DNA of 64,000 nucleotides from Bacteriovorax sp. Seq25_V (GCF_000447795.1 NZ_AUNI01000015.1:400189-464188), one strand, 5' to 3'; counted from the stretch's first letter, positions 1 through 8,618 are shown. Numbers and translations: made by a program. Notes: generated from the letters alone by a model not told the origin.

Positions 1-1
1 C

Positions 2-703
2 ATGATTGAGATTTTTGCACTTGAATACAAAGATGCAAAACTACCAAGTGATTTGTCGGCCGGCCAAAGACAGCGTGTCGAATTTGCGAAGGCCATGGTG
101 AGATCACCAAAACTAATTCTTCTTGATGAGCCATTTAGTAATCTCGATGAATTTTTAAAAGATGATGTCATTTCAGAAGTCTTCCCAATTTTTAAAGAGA
201 ATGGAATCGCTGTTATTTTTGTTTCACATAATATTGAAGAGGCTTTCTCTGTGAGTGATAAGACTATGGTCTTGGCCCATGGAAAAGTGCAACAACTTGA
301 TAACCCATTTAATATTTATGAAAGGCCTTCCAATGTATTTGTAGCCCGCTTTACGGGAAAAATAAATCTTCTGGCTTCAAATGTGATTGAAGTAAGTGGA
401 GATAAAGTAAAACTTAAAAATATTTTTGGAGAATTTCACGCGGCCACGACTTTGTGGTTAGAAGGCAAGAAGTTTGTCTACCTTGCGATTCGTCCAGAGG
501 AAGTCGCGCTATCAAATGATGAGCATTCAATTGCAGGAAAAATTAAGAGAATCGAATATCGTGGTAGCACTCAGCTTCTCTACGTCCAGGCATTAGATAA
601 GAATAAGTTTCTCATCACAAGACCAGGACGTGAAAAATTTCAAATTGATCAACGAGTAAGATTTGTTATCAATTCTGAAAGTTCATTTTTATTGCCTATC
701 TAA
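2..703 (+). CDS. ABC transporter ATP-binding protein, C-terminal part (5' end outside window)
   Basis: This is the C-terminal 233 residues of an ABC importer ATPase of the PotA/FbpC/CysA type, which powers uptake of a small substrate through an inner-membrane permease. The ABC signature (LSAGQRQRVEFAKA) lies near residues 18-31, Walker B (LILLDEP) near 37-43 and the switch histidine (FVSHN) near 75. A beta-rich TOBE-like tail follows from about residue 150. The Walker A loop is missing, so the gene must begin left of the window, and the ATG at base 2 is an internal methionine. The substrate cannot be read from this piece, because the permease and binding-protein genes would lie upstream. The 3' end abuts csaA, which is convergent. 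Confidence 0.9.
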   Translation: MIEIFALEYKDAKLPSDLSAGQRQRVEFAKAMVRSPKLILLDEPFSNLDEFLKDDVISEVFPIFKENGIAVIFVSHNIEEAFSVSDKTMVLAHGKVQQLDNPFNIYERPSNVFVARFTGKINLLASNVIEVSGDKVKLKNIFGEFHAATTLWLEGKKFVYLAIRPEEVALSNDEHSIAGKIKRIEYRGSTQLLYVQALDKNKFLITRPGREKFQIDQRVRFVINSESSFLLPI

Positions 704-704
704 A

Positions 705-1076
705 TTAGTGGAGTCTCGATCCATTAGGGACTTCATGATCCAGATTGAAGAGAACAACATTTTGGGCCTCATCTGAAAAACCAAGTAGTAAAACTTCTGA
801 CATGAACTTTCCAATTTGTCTTTTTGGAAAGTTTACAACTGCCGCAACTTTCTTGCCCATCAGATCTTCTTTAGAATATAGCGATGTAATTTGTGCAGAG
901 GTTTTCTTAATTCCTAAAGTCTCTCCAAAATCAATTTGAAGCTTGTAGCTTGGCTTTCTTGCCTCTGGAAAATCTTCCACCTCAATAACTTGTCCAATTC
1001 TAATATCAACTTTTAGAAAATCGTTAAATTCAATTTCATCACAGGCCGGTGCCGTGTGCTCAAAATTCATATGCAT
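705..1076 (-). CDS. csaA: CsaA-type tRNA-binding-domain chaperone
   Basis: The 123-residue protein is a stand-alone EMAP/Trbp111 OB-fold. The family hallmarks are FLKVDIRIGQVIEVEDFPEA, KPSYKLQIDFG and RQIGKFMSEVLLLG. CsaA proteins are small homodimeric cytoplasmic proteins that bind tRNA-like or unfolded substrates and were described as secretion-related chaperones in Bacillus. The first ATG is chosen because an AAGGAA element lies about 6-7 nt upstream; a second ATG two codons in would be spaced less well. The gene is read toward the ABC ATPase, with stop codons one base apart. A LysR-type gene lies just upstream on the same strand, with only 12 nt between them, so the two may be cotranscribed. 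Confidence 0.88.
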   Translation of the reverse strand: MHMNFEHTAPACDEIEFNDFLKVDIRIGQVIEVEDFPEARKPSYKLQIDFGETLGIKKTSAQITSLYSKEDLMGKKVAAVVNFPKRQIGKFMSEVLLLGFSDEAQNVVLFNLDHEVPNGSRLH

Positions 1077-1088
1077 ATATAATTCCTT

Positions 1089-1943
1089 TTAAAATGAGTT
1101 CCAAATATAATTACTAACAATCCCGTGGTACTCGTTTCTTCTTCTCGCTAGAAACATCTCAATTTTCTCATGCTCCATTTCTTCAGTACGTAAAATTTCC
1201 AGAACCTGGCGTTGAACATATTCGTTAACGATATGATCAGGAAGTCGACCCCAGCCAAGACCTTCCATAATCAGCTTCATTTTTGTTCCAAGATCATCAA
1301 CGTACCACTTCTTCGACCCCTTAACGACACCAAAAGAACTTTCATCAGGTAAAGTACTTCGAACTACAATTTGAGGGTAATTCGAGAGAACTTCTTTCGT
1401 TGGCTTAAGTCCTTTTTGTACAATAGGATGAGTCGAAGCAATGACGAGAGGCATTTCAACTTCTCCAACTTTTTTATACTCAAGATCAACCTTATTTGTT
1501 ATTCCTGCAAGAAGAGAAATATCGACATCTCCAGCGAGTAAAAATTTTTCTCCGCTTAAAACTTCTGTGGTGAACACGACTTCAGTATTTAAAAAGTTTT
1601 CTTCAATTTTTCTAAGTGTACTTGTGAATTCAGAAAGAGGGAAAATCGCTGACATTGATAAACGAATTTTTAGCTCTTGATTACTCGATAAAGTTTTAGC
1701 AAAAGTAGTTAATTCCTCAAAAGATTTTAAAACCGGAGAGGCTTTCTCAAGAAGTTGTAGACCATAATTCGTCAGTTTTGGTCGATACTCACTTCTATCA
1801 ATTAAAAGCAGGCCTAGCTCATCCTCGAGGTTTTGGATAGCGTAGGAGAGGGCTGACTTCGCCTTAAAGAGTTTTTCAGAGGCCTTTGAAAAACTACCCT
1901 CCTCTTTAATGATTTTAAGTACTTGTAATTGATCCAAGTTCAC
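1089..1943 (-). CDS. LysR-family transcriptional regulator
   Basis: The 284-residue protein has an N-terminal winged helix-turn-helix (LQVLKIIKEEGSFSKASEKL, then SALSYAIQNLEDELG) and a C-terminal periplasmic-binding-like effector domain, as in LysR-type regulators. The open frame continues upstream to 2108, across the divergent yceI start. I chose the GTG at 1943 because AAGGTGG sits 7 nt before it, and because LysR proteins normally begin just before the first DNA-binding helix. It is divergent from the YceI-family gene, with about 120 bp between starts. LysR regulators often control the divergently transcribed neighbour, so yceI is the first candidate target. csaA lies 12 nt downstream. Confidence 0.88.
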   Translation of the reverse strand: MNLDQLQVLKIIKEEGSFSKASEKLFKAKSALSYAIQNLEDELGLLLIDRSEYRPKLTNYGLQLLEKASPVLKSFEELTTFAKTLSSNQELKIRLSMSAIFPLSEFTSTLRKIEENFLNTEVVFTTEVLSGEKFLLAGDVDISLLAGITNKVDLEYKKVGEVEMPLVIASTHPIVQKGLKPTKEVLSNYPQIVVRSTLPDESSFGVVKGSKKWYVDDLGTKMKLIMEGLGWGRLPDHIVNEYVQRQVLEILRTEEMEHEKIEMFLARRRNEYHGIVSNYIWNSF

Positions 1944-2065
1944 AATTAAGCCACCTTGTTCGATAATTAGAACGTCTTGAGTGAAATTATAGTGTTTTAT
2001 TAGAACGAGATCAAGGTTAATATCGATACAACAAACAGATTGAATATAATTTCTCAGGAGGAAAT

Positions 2066-2641
2066 ATGAAGCATTTAATTTTATCAGCAGTACTTTTTGG
2101 TTTATCAAACATGGCTTTTGCGGACAAATCTTTCAGTGTCGATACTTCAGCAAGTAAGCTTGAGTGGACAGGAAAGAAAGTTACTGGACAACACGTAGGA
2201 ACAATTGACTTTAAGTCTGGAACTGTTGTGTTAGACGATAATGGTGTTTTAAAAGCTGCAAACTTTGTTGCTGATATGACAACTATTAGTGCAACAGATC
2301 TTGAAGGTGAGTGGAAAGGTAAACTTGATGGTCACTTAAAAAATGATGACTTTTTTGCAACAGATAAGAACCCTGAAGCAAAAATGAGTCTTAAAAAAAT
2401 CATTTCTAAAAAAGGTGATAAGTACGAAGTTGAAGCTGATCTAACTGTTAAAGGAATTACTAGCCCAGTTAAATTTAACGTGGATCTTTCAAATAAAGCG
2501 AAGCCAGTACTTGCAGGGAACCTAACTTTTGATAGAACTAAATTCAATGTAAAGTATAACTCTGGGTCATTCTTTGAAGGTCTTGGGGATAAGATGATTT
2601 ACAACGATGTTGATTTAAAATTTTCTGTTAAAACAAAATAA
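2066..2641 (+). CDS. YceI-family periplasmic protein
   Basis: The 191-residue precursor has a signal peptide ending at about AFA (residue 19). The mature region matches the YceI lipocalin-like barrel: SFSVDTSASKLEWTGKKV at the start, GEWKGKLDGHLKNDDFF mid-domain, and the family ending in which FDRTKFNVKYNSG precedes a final beta strand. YceI proteins bind long isoprenoid or other lipophilic chains in the periplasm; the ligand here is unknown. An AGGAGG motif precedes the ATG by 5 nt, suggesting strong translation. It is monocistronic, flanked by a divergent LysR gene and a good intrinsic terminator. Confidence 0.9.
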   Translation: MKHLILSAVLFGLSNMAFADKSFSVDTSASKLEWTGKKVTGQHVGTIDFKSGTVVLDDNGVLKAANFVADMTTISATDLEGEWKGKLDGHLKNDDFFATDKNPEAKMSLKKIISKKGDKYEVEADLTVKGITSPVKFNVDLSNKAKPVLAGNLTFDRTKFNVKYNSGSFFEGLGDKMIYNDVDLKFSVKTK

Positions 2642-2645
2642 TAGA

Positions 2646-2675
2646 AAGGGCCTCGAAAGAGGCCTTTATTATTTA
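2646..2675 (+). terminator. Rho-independent terminator after the YceI gene
   Basis: GGCCTC (2649-2654) pairs with GAGGCC (2659-2664) around a GAAA tetraloop, extended by A-T and G-T pairs at the base. The run TTTATTATTT follows. It begins five bases after the yceI stop codon. Confidence 0.85.
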
Positions 2676-2687
2676 AGGGATAGAGTT

Positions 2688-3365
2688 ATGAAAATTAGAA
2701 GATCAAATGAAAGAGGAACATTCAATATTGATTGGCTACAAGCAAAGTACACCTTTTCTTTTGCTAATTACTACGATCCTCGTCATATGGGTTTTAGAAG
2801 TTTAAGAGTTATCAATAATGATATCATTGCTCCTGAAGGAGGGTTTCCTACACACTCACATCGTGACATGGAAATCATCACTTTTATTATTCGTGGTGAG
2901 CTTGCTCACAAAGATTCGATGGGAAATGCCGCGACAATCACTCCTGGAATGATTCAGATTATGTCGGCAGGATCTGGTGTTTCACATTCTGAATTTAATC
3001 CCAGCAGTGAGAATGATACTGAGCTTTTTCAAATCTGGGTTGAATCAAAAGAGAGAGGAACTGAACCAAGCTATAGTGAATTTCGTTTTGAAGATCGCCT
3101 CGAAGAAAATAAGCTTAACTTAATCGTGTCTAATAATAAGCATGATGAAGTAGGGTATGTGAATCAGGATATTAGAATTTATTATTTTGATTTGAAAGAT
3201 AAGAATTTTAATCTTGATGCTGACAAGGCCTATTGGCTGCAAATGATCGAAGGCGAAGCAACTATTGGTGGCGAATCAATTTCTCATCGTGATGGAATTA
3301 GCTTAGAGCATGAGAATGCACAGGTACAAGTTAAGTCTGCAAAGGGATTACTCTTTGAGTTTTAA
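2688..3365 (+). CDS. Pirin-family cupin protein
   Basis: The 225-residue bicupin matches bacterial pirin (YhhW-like). The N-terminal cupin carries the metal-site motif FPTHSHRDMEIITFIIRGEL (two His) and the later VSHSEFN (His and Glu), which together give the usual three-His/one-Glu metal centre. Bacterial pirins include quercetin 2,3-dioxygenases and redox-linked regulators; which role applies here is not visible. The C-terminal cupin is degenerate, as in the family. The next gene, a GNAT, overlaps its end by 11 nt and is probably translationally coupled to it. Confidence 0.88.
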   Translation: MKIRRSNERGTFNIDWLQAKYTFSFANYYDPRHMGFRSLRVINNDIIAPEGGFPTHSHRDMEIITFIIRGELAHKDSMGNAATITPGMIQIMSAGSGVSHSEFNPSSENDTELFQIWVESKERGTEPSYSEFRFEDRLEENKLNLIVSNNKHDEVGYVNQDIRIYYFDLKDKNFNLDADKAYWLQMIEGEATIGGESISHRDGISLEHENAQVQVKSAKGLLFEF

Positions 3366-3822
3366 GTTAGAATTAAACTCACCATTTAGTGCAAAAGCTA
3401 TTGAGGATATTTATCGAGATCAAGAGGTTTTAATTAGTGCCATGCCAGATGCTAATTTTCCTTTTGATCACGATCAGTGGAGTTCGTGGTTTTTTGATGA
3501 AGAGAAGTCTTTGAGATACTCGTTCATTTTAAATGAAGGTGAGAGCGCAGTGGCCCATTGTGCGGTTTTAAAATACAAGGAAGCTCCTGGGCTCGCTTAT
3601 ATTTGTTTTGTCGCAGTAGCTAAGAATCAGCAGGGAAGAGGTCTTTCAAGGGTCTTACTTAACCAGGTTCACAATTATCTTTGGCAGAATTTAAAAATTT
3701 CAGAAATCTATTTACTAGTTGATAGTAAGAACGTAAAAGCAAATAACTTATATAATTCAATGGGTTACAAGTATATCGACGGTTCCTCTCGCAAAAGATT
3801 AAAAAGACGTATAGTAGACTAA
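3355..3822 (+). CDS. GNAT-family N-acetyltransferase
   Basis: About 155 residues of GNAT fold. The acetyl-CoA pyrophosphate-binding motif is seen as KNQQGRGLSRVLLNQV (Q-x-x-G-x-G/A type), followed by a strand and helix (EIYLLVDSKNVKANNLYNSMGYK) typical of the GNAT C-terminus. The substrate is unknown. The frame is open from 3310, but the TTG at 3355 is preferred: AAAGGGA sits 6 nt before it, and the overlap with the pirin stop is then only 11 nt. The tail is lysine/arginine-rich (SSRKRLKRRIVD). Confidence 0.72.
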   Translation: MSFKLELNSPFSAKAIEDIYRDQEVLISAMPDANFPFDHDQWSSWFFDEEKSLRYSFILNEGESAVAHCAVLKYKEAPGLAYICFVAVAKNQQGRGLSRVLLNQVHNYLWQNLKISEIYLLVDSKNVKANNLYNSMGYKYIDGSSRKRLKRRIVD

Positions 3823-3921
3823 AGTTGTCAGAAAAAGCGTCGAAGAGGAAAACGTAAGTTTCAAGTATTGACATCAATCATTTTGAACTTATCTTGTGAC
3901 TATTAAAAAAAGGAGTTTGTA

Positions 3922-4080
3922 TTGAAGGCGGTAAAATTATCAAACGTATTCTTTAGCAAAGATAAAGTTCTCTACCCTCTAAAAAAAGATGTTTTAAAAT
4001 ATCAAATTAATTATCCAAAACACAAAGTGGATGACAAGCAGATAGAGAAAGAGACGAAAGAATCAAAATCAAAAAAATAA
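3922..4080 (+). CDS. Small basic hypothetical protein (52 aa)
   Basis: A short frame opens with TTG at 3922, 6 nt after a clean AGGAG ribosome binding site (3911-3915). It encodes about 52 residues starting MKAVKLSNVFFSKDKVLYPL and ending in a Lys/Glu/Ser-rich tail (KETKESKSKK). It stops 12 nt before a strong intrinsic terminator hairpin, so it forms a complete small transcription unit. I do not recognise the protein. The binding site, its length and the terminator support it as a real gene, but there is no homology argument. Confidence 0.55.
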   Translation: MKAVKLSNVFFSKDKVLYPLKKDVLKYQINYPKHKVDDKQIEKETKESKSKK

Positions 4081-4092
4081 CGATCGTATTAA

Positions 4093-4126
4093 ACTGCCTA
4101 ACAGCAATTGTTGGGCAGTGTCTTTT
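4093..4126 (+). terminator. Rho-independent terminator
   Basis: ACTGCCTAACA (4093-4103) pairs over 11 bp, one of them a T-G wobble, with TGTTGGGCAGT (4109-4119) around a GCAAT loop. GTCTTTT follows. It lies directly downstream of the 52-residue gene. Confidence 0.82.
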
Positions 4127-4221
4127 AAAATAATTTCAAAAGCAAATCTAAAGTAAATAAGCGATAATTTAAAAGTGACTATAAGTAAATTTTTAGTGAA
4201 CCTATAAATTTTGGAGATCCC

Positions 4222-4761
4222 GTGAGTTATATCTATCATCTTAAGCCTATTCCTTTTGAGGGAACTACTCTGGTTCCTCTAAACCAGATGGATAGGGACA
4301 GTGAGCTGTATAAGAATCATGCTAAAAAGTATATCGGTCGTGAAAAATTAATGGATGTGATTATTCCAAAATTAAACTGCAAGTGGAATGATGTTGTTCA
4401 GTTTTCGTCCATTGATCCGCAGGTCATCGTTGATCACTTAAGAGAGATAGAAGAAGACTTTAAACTGATGAGACTGGAGTATTTTAAAATACATATCAGT
4501 CAGATTCTTGGAAAGTATGAATCAGTTGTGTTTGATAGAAATAAGAAACAGCAAAATGGTGACTTCACTGTTCATGAAAGTGATGTTGTCACATTATGCG
4601 AATCTTATGAAGAAATTAAAAATCTCCCAAATGAAACAATAGAGTTTTGGAATAATGTAAAGAAAGAGGGTGGAAAGTATCTGTGGTTTGCCTATATTCC
4701 CCATATCCTAGTGAAGGGAATAATCGATACGAAAGATTTTCAGGTTTGTACTATAAGATAG
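4222..4761 (+). CDS. Conserved hypothetical protein, GTG start
   Basis: A 179-residue soluble protein without signal peptide or membrane segment. It begins MSYIYHLKPIPFEGTTLVPL, followed by a GREKLMDVIIPKLNCKWNDV block. This resembles a family of Firmicute and proteobacterial group-specific hypothetical proteins (pattern YIYH, PLN, GRE, IP.LNC.WNDV) whose function is not known to me. The GTG start follows TTGGAGATCCC, giving a GGAG site at good spacing. There is no operon partner; about 140 bp of AT-rich leader precedes it and about 160 bp follows it. Confidence 0.68.
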   Translation: MSYIYHLKPIPFEGTTLVPLNQMDRDSELYKNHAKKYIGREKLMDVIIPKLNCKWNDVVQFSSIDPQVIVDHLREIEEDFKLMRLEYFKIHISQILGKYESVVFDRNKKQQNGDFTVHESDVVTLCESYEEIKNLPNETIEFWNNVKKEGGKYLWFAYIPHILVKGIIDTKDFQVCTIR

Positions 4762-4919
4762 AAAGGGCAATACAGAAGCAGTTATCTTAGTTTATTTAAT
4801 GGTAAACTTAGATTTGGTTCCAGTATTTTACCTCTGCGATTTTTAGTGACCTGGAATTATCTCCAATGATCTAGTATGATTGTATTATTGATAATAATGA
4901 TGAAACCTAGAGGGAGAGT

Positions 4920-5381
4920 ATGAGTGTAGAAACTTCATTCGCAAGAATCGAAACTGAAATTTCTGACTATAGAAGTTCTTCTAAAAAGAAAGAACAAGAT
5001 ATGTTTGGAAAGCTAGTGAAAAACCTATCTGAAGATAGAATGGAAATTGAACTTCTTACTTTTAAAGGGATTATTAACTGTACTTCCAAGATTAGTGGCT
5101 CAGATAAATTAGATATTATAACTATTTTGAATGATGAAAATGAAACGGTTATGAGTGAAACTAGAGCGTTGAATACAGAATATAAAGAATCTGTGAGTAA
5201 AAGGGGGATTCCTGAAAATGGAGTAATCATAGATGCAGTTCAGGTTGAAATTGATGATAGAACCATGTCCTTAAAAATTGTTAAAGAGGAAAAGAGTGGT
5301 AATATTATGGCGGTCGTAAAAGAGATTCATATCCCAATTTCAGAAGAACAATACTTAGAGCAAAAGAAGAAGTTCTTGTAG
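4920..5381 (+). CDS. Hypothetical protein (153 aa)
   Basis: A 153-residue, charged, cytosolic-looking protein (no signal peptide) with predicted alternating strands and helices. Nothing in it matches a family I know. The ATG follows a GAGGGAGAGT ribosome binding site. A run of Lys and Glu near residues 22-30 and a Lys-rich C-terminus are its only notable features. It stands alone between two AT-rich gaps; the downstream gap contains an unusual 22-nt perfect palindrome (5417-5438). Confidence 0.6.
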   Translation: MSVETSFARIETEISDYRSSSKKKEQDMFGKLVKNLSEDRMEIELLTFKGIINCTSKISGSDKLDIITILNDENETVMSETRALNTEYKESVSKRGIPENGVIIDAVQVEIDDRTMSLKIVKEEKSGNIMAVVKEIHIPISEEQYLEQKKKFL

Positions 5382-5416
5382 CATTCTGTGGTTTTTGTGA
5401 CTTTTATGTAAATGAA

Positions 5417-5438
5417 ATTATATACTTAAGTATATAAT
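5417..5438. repeat. Perfect 22-nt AT-rich palindrome
   Basis: ATTATATACTT (5417-5427) is followed at once by its exact reverse complement AAGTATATAAT (5428-5438). It lies 36 bp after one hypothetical gene and about 95 bp before the next. It could be a dimeric-regulator operator or a weak cruciform or hairpin; no U-tract follows, so a terminator is less likely. Confidence 0.6.
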
Positions 5439-5533
5439 CAATACCTCCACCATTTCTTTTACACATTACAAAGGACTAGTTAAAATTTCGTGTAGTTTGA
5501 GAATAATAAATATCTCTAGGAAAGAGTATTAAA

Positions 5534-6328
5534 ATGCATAATAAGAATAATACGATAGTGTTTAACATGGGCTCATTACACGGGCATATGTTAGAGCATC
5601 CACAATATAATCTTAATACCTTTGTTAGTATCATTCTTTCTTTTAAGGCCGACGTCATTTTTACTGAAGTTAGATCTGAGTTTCCTGGTGCAATTGAAGG
5701 ATCTATTGATGGTGGAATAGAGCAGTCAATTATTTATGCTATAGCTGAGCATCAAGAAATTGAGGTTGTCGCGATTGACTGGTTTAATGATGAGCACATT
5801 CAAAAAAGTAAGGAAGAGAGTGAGAGGGCTAGTTCAGATCTTGAAATGAAGAAGAGAATAGAACCTTTATTTTCTCTGTATGTAGATAAGTTTAAATCAA
5901 CAAGTTTTAAAGAGCTTAATGATGATGAAGTACAAAATTTAGTGCGTTCTATTTATGATGGTTATGACCAATTGGGGTATAAACAATCGCGTATTCGAAA
6001 TGAAAATATTTGTGCTAACTTCAAACTTAAGATCAAAGAGTATGAGGGGAAGCGAGTTCTTGTTATCTTTGGTCTAGACCATAAGTATTTTTTGGATGAC
6101 TGTGCGAAAAAATTGTCTTTAAGTATTGTTGATGTTGAGGATATGGTTGTAGATAATCATAAAATTGATCCAGAAATCGTTAAACTGAGTCTACGAAATA
6201 TTCTAGAAAGCAAATCAACTTTAGAAGAAAGACTTCGAAATGATTACTACGAGAAATCCTATGCCGATAGATTATCTACAAAGATTAAATCTTTTGATAA
6301 GTGGTATGAAGCCGTAGCAAAGCTATAA
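5534..6328 (+). CDS. TraB/TIKI/ChaN-like fold hypothetical protein
   Basis: A 264-residue protein without signal peptide. Its layout recalls the TraB/GumN-TIKI-EreA clan: an N-terminal strand and glycine turn (MGSLHGHML), a buried acidic motif (IFTEVRSE), a mid-protein acidic motif (VAIDWFNDEH), an arginine/asparagine motif (RIRNENICANF) and a late histidine strand (RVLVIFGLDHKYFLDD). In that clan such Glu/His/Arg residues line a hydrolase-like metal site. The assignment is by eye and low resolution, so the reaction is unknown. AGGAAAG precedes the ATG by about 10 nt. Confidence 0.5.
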   Translation: MHNKNNTIVFNMGSLHGHMLEHPQYNLNTFVSIILSFKADVIFTEVRSEFPGAIEGSIDGGIEQSIIYAIAEHQEIEVVAIDWFNDEHIQKSKEESERASSDLEMKKRIEPLFSLYVDKFKSTSFKELNDDEVQNLVRSIYDGYDQLGYKQSRIRNENICANFKLKIKEYEGKRVLVIFGLDHKYFLDDCAKKLSLSIVDVEDMVVDNHKIDPEIVKLSLRNILESKSTLEERLRNDYYEKSYADRLSTKIKSFDKWYEAVAKL

Positions 6329-6405
6329 ATGATTACTAATGAGTTTTTTATTTGAAAGAAAAACAGTATCATTGTATGAAGTTATAAAATTACTGGAGAC
6401 TTAAA

Positions 6406-7386
6406 ATGAAAGAACGAAGAACAAATGTTTTTGCATTAATATTTTCAATCGTATTAAGTCTCGGTGGTTTGGCAGAAGCTAAGGACGTTTTATCCGGGTG
6501 TCCGAACAAGGCCTTGGGAGAAACATCTGAGGATTGCCCATGGGCCAGCATTAGTCGCTTTCTTGATCAAGTAGCATCTGAGGGAAAAAATCTTGAAGAC
6601 ACACTTAGAGCGAAGGCACCAGCACTAGTTGAGCAAATTGAAATCGACTCTCGAAATGAAGTATTAAAATCTCTTTGGGGTAGGGCCTTAAATTTTGATC
6701 AGTCGGCAAAAGGACAAATTGTCTCTCCTGCTGTCGTCGATATATTGACCAAACTATCTAAAACACCAAAGCGCGATGGGATCGTTGTACATGCTGGTAT
6801 TCAGCATACATATTCTTATTTATTTAGTAATTTGAAAACGGCCTATGGTTATAAACGCGCCCGCTGGGTTCGACCAGATGTTGAAGTCGGTTTTAATCTC
6901 CCTTTGGGAACACTTCTTCCAAATAGCGTTTCGGAGTCGAGTGGAACTTTATTTGCGAATGTCACATATTTCGTAGGGCAATTTGCATATAGGGGTCACG
7001 CTAGTGAGCTTTTAGCGCTTCAATCATCAAGCAAAACAGTTGCGCGCTCTCTGTTAGAAATGGATTTCAAAAAGTTTGAACATACTCGTTTGACAGAACA
7101 GGCCGGTAATATTGAAATTCAAACTGATTTTATTAAATTTAAGAAAACGGTTCCTGGTTCAACAAACTCTTATCTTCTTGTCTATTCAGTTTCTTCCCCT
7201 TTCTATGGTAATTCTAAACGCCTAATTACTGCATTTCCAGTCGATGCTAAGTTTATGGCGCGTATGACTGAGTCTTCGAATTTAGGGGAGAGTAAACCTA
7301 TCCAGTCGCGATACAATGCCTACATTCCTGAGCTGATCAATAATCAGGTGGTCGGTAAGCGCACAGTGAGTATTATTCAAAGATAG
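6406..7386 (+). CDS. Secreted protein of unknown function (326 aa)
   Basis: The precursor starts with basic residues (MKERRTN) and a hydrophobic core, with a signal-peptidase site near GLAEA (residue 25), so it is exported. The mature part has two early cysteines in CPNKALGETSEDCPW that may form a disulfide, followed by a mixed alpha/beta body with tyrosine- and glycine-rich stretches around residues 130-200. I do not recognise the family. TGGAG lies 6 nt before the ATG. Its stop lies 6 nt before the stop of the convergent secreted kinase-like gene, inside a hairpin. Confidence 0.7.
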   Translation: MKERRTNVFALIFSIVLSLGGLAEAKDVLSGCPNKALGETSEDCPWASISRFLDQVASEGKNLEDTLRAKAPALVEQIEIDSRNEVLKSLWGRALNFDQSAKGQIVSPAVVDILTKLSKTPKRDGIVVHAGIQHTYSYLFSNLKTAYGYKRARWVRPDVEVGFNLPLGTLLPNSVSESSGTLFANVTYFVGQFAYRGHASELLALQSSSKTVARSLLEMDFKKFEHTRLTEQAGNIEIQTDFIKFKKTVPGSTNSYLLVYSVSSPFYGNSKRLITAFPVDAKFMARMTESSNLGESKPIQSRYNAYIPELINNQVVGKRTVSIIQR

Positions 7387-7391
7387 TTTCT

Positions 7392-8612
7392 TTATAAGAA
7401 ACTCTTCACCGCCTCAGTGCAATTAACTACTGGTGCAATATTTAAGCGCTCACGGTTAATCCAGGCCTTGGCGTAGTTCGTGACAAAATCATGCGCTACA
7501 AGTTTTTTGTAAGTTTCAAGAGGAGTATTGATATCACTACTTGTAATAATACTTTGAATCTTCATCTCTAAATTCCAGTCAATCTTCATTCCTAGTGAAT
7601 CTTTAAAACTTAAAAGAGCTACAAGGTCTTCAATGCTATTTGAATGCTCCAAATAATTCTTTATGAGATAGTTATAATCACCATGACTTGCAAGAAGATA
7701 ATCAGGCAATTCGTCTGGAATATCCATCTTTATTAAACGATCAATTATTTTAAGTGTTAAATTATTTGAATATCCTTGAGGTGGATTTTCAATAGCTCTT
7801 AAGAAGTCTTCATCGCTAAGCCTTTCTAAATTTCTTAAAAAAATCTTCTCTTCTTTTAAAATATACTCGCGTCGATTAGTCATCTTGGATTCGATTAAGC
7901 TAAATAGCTCTTTAAATTCTGAACTTTCTTGATAAATTTTTCCATGTTTTTCTAAGTGATATTTTACCATCTCCACAGAGAAGGGGAGGTCATCATTGAT
8001 TTTTTTAAATAGTTCATGGGGGTGTGTCCAGTCAATCAATATCCAGCGTTGATCACTACGAGAATACACTAATTGGTTGAGATGAAAGTCTTTAACTTTT
8101 TTAAATGGGGCCATTGTTTCAAAAAAATCAGCCAGACGATCAAGAGCATTTTTAAAATCAGAGGCATTAATATGTCCTTCGTTTAAAATAAACGCCTCAA
8201 GATCAAAGGAGTCTTCTAGATTTAGTTTCTCAACAAGAAGATAATTTTCTTTTGCATACCGATTGATTTTAGGAATTGATACTCCTTGGGTTTCCAGGGC
8301 TGCATGTCCAAGATAGAAAGCATCAATATAATTTGAAAATTTTGAAAAGGTATTGAAGTTTCCGTGTCCCTTAGGAACTCTTAGTGCATAGACATTCTCT
8401 CCAGACTTTACTTCATGAATTGTCGTTGTATTTCCAGCTCCTAACTTTCGCACAAACTCAACTTCATTGCCATGGGAAAGCTCAATAGTGTGACCCGATT
8501 TCAAATTCTTTCCCTGAGTTTCGACGAGTTCCTGAAGCCCAATATCGGCCGCAAAGATACTTAAGCTCAGGCAGAGCCAAAGAAAGATGTTGAAAGTGAG
8601 CTTGAAGATCAT
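7392..8612 (-). CDS. Secreted protein-kinase-like fold protein
   Basis: A 406-residue exported protein: signal peptide of about 21 residues ending near SIFAA. The next 180 residues look like a protein-kinase/APH fold. A glycine loop with strand is seen in FVRKLGAGNTTTIHEV, a nucleotide-lysine strand in YALRVPK, a catalytic-loop candidate in KDFHLNQLV (Asp175) and a DFG-equivalent in LIDWT (Asp194). In the catalytic loop the usual metal-binding Asn five residues after the Asp is Gln180. A helical C-terminal region of about 200 residues follows. Export puts it outside the ATP-rich cytoplasm, so it may be a pseudokinase or act in another compartment. No ribosome binding site is evident. A hairpin plus T-run sits immediately upstream (8624-8660). 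Confidence 0.6.
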   Translation of the reverse strand: MIFKLTFNIFLWLCLSLSIFAADIGLQELVETQGKNLKSGHTIELSHGNEVEFVRKLGAGNTTTIHEVKSGENVYALRVPKGHGNFNTFSKFSNYIDAFYLGHAALETQGVSIPKINRYAKENYLLVEKLNLEDSFDLEAFILNEGHINASDFKNALDRLADFFETMAPFKKVKDFHLNQLVYSRSDQRWILIDWTHPHELFKKINDDLPFSVEMVKYHLEKHGKIYQESSEFKELFSLIESKMTNRREYILKEEKIFLRNLERLSDEDFLRAIENPPQGYSNNLTLKIIDRLIKMDIPDELPDYLLASHGDYNYLIKNYLEHSNSIEDLVALLSFKDSLGMKIDWNLEMKIQSIITSSDINTPLETYKKLVAHDFVTNYAKAWINRERLNIAPVVNCTEAVKSFL

Positions 8613-8618
8613 AGGGGA

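Noticed and set aside
745..939. Plus-strand frame opposite csaA
   Set aside because: It is the shadow of csaA, with no ribosome binding site and no family features.
1944..2108. N-terminal extension of the LysR frame
   Set aside because: It crosses the divergent yceI start and precedes the normal LysR N-terminus; the GTG at 1943 has a good ribosome binding site.
4222..5381. Toxin-antitoxin pair from the two small hypothetical genes
   Set aside because: They are about 160 bp apart and lack known toxin or antitoxin motifs.
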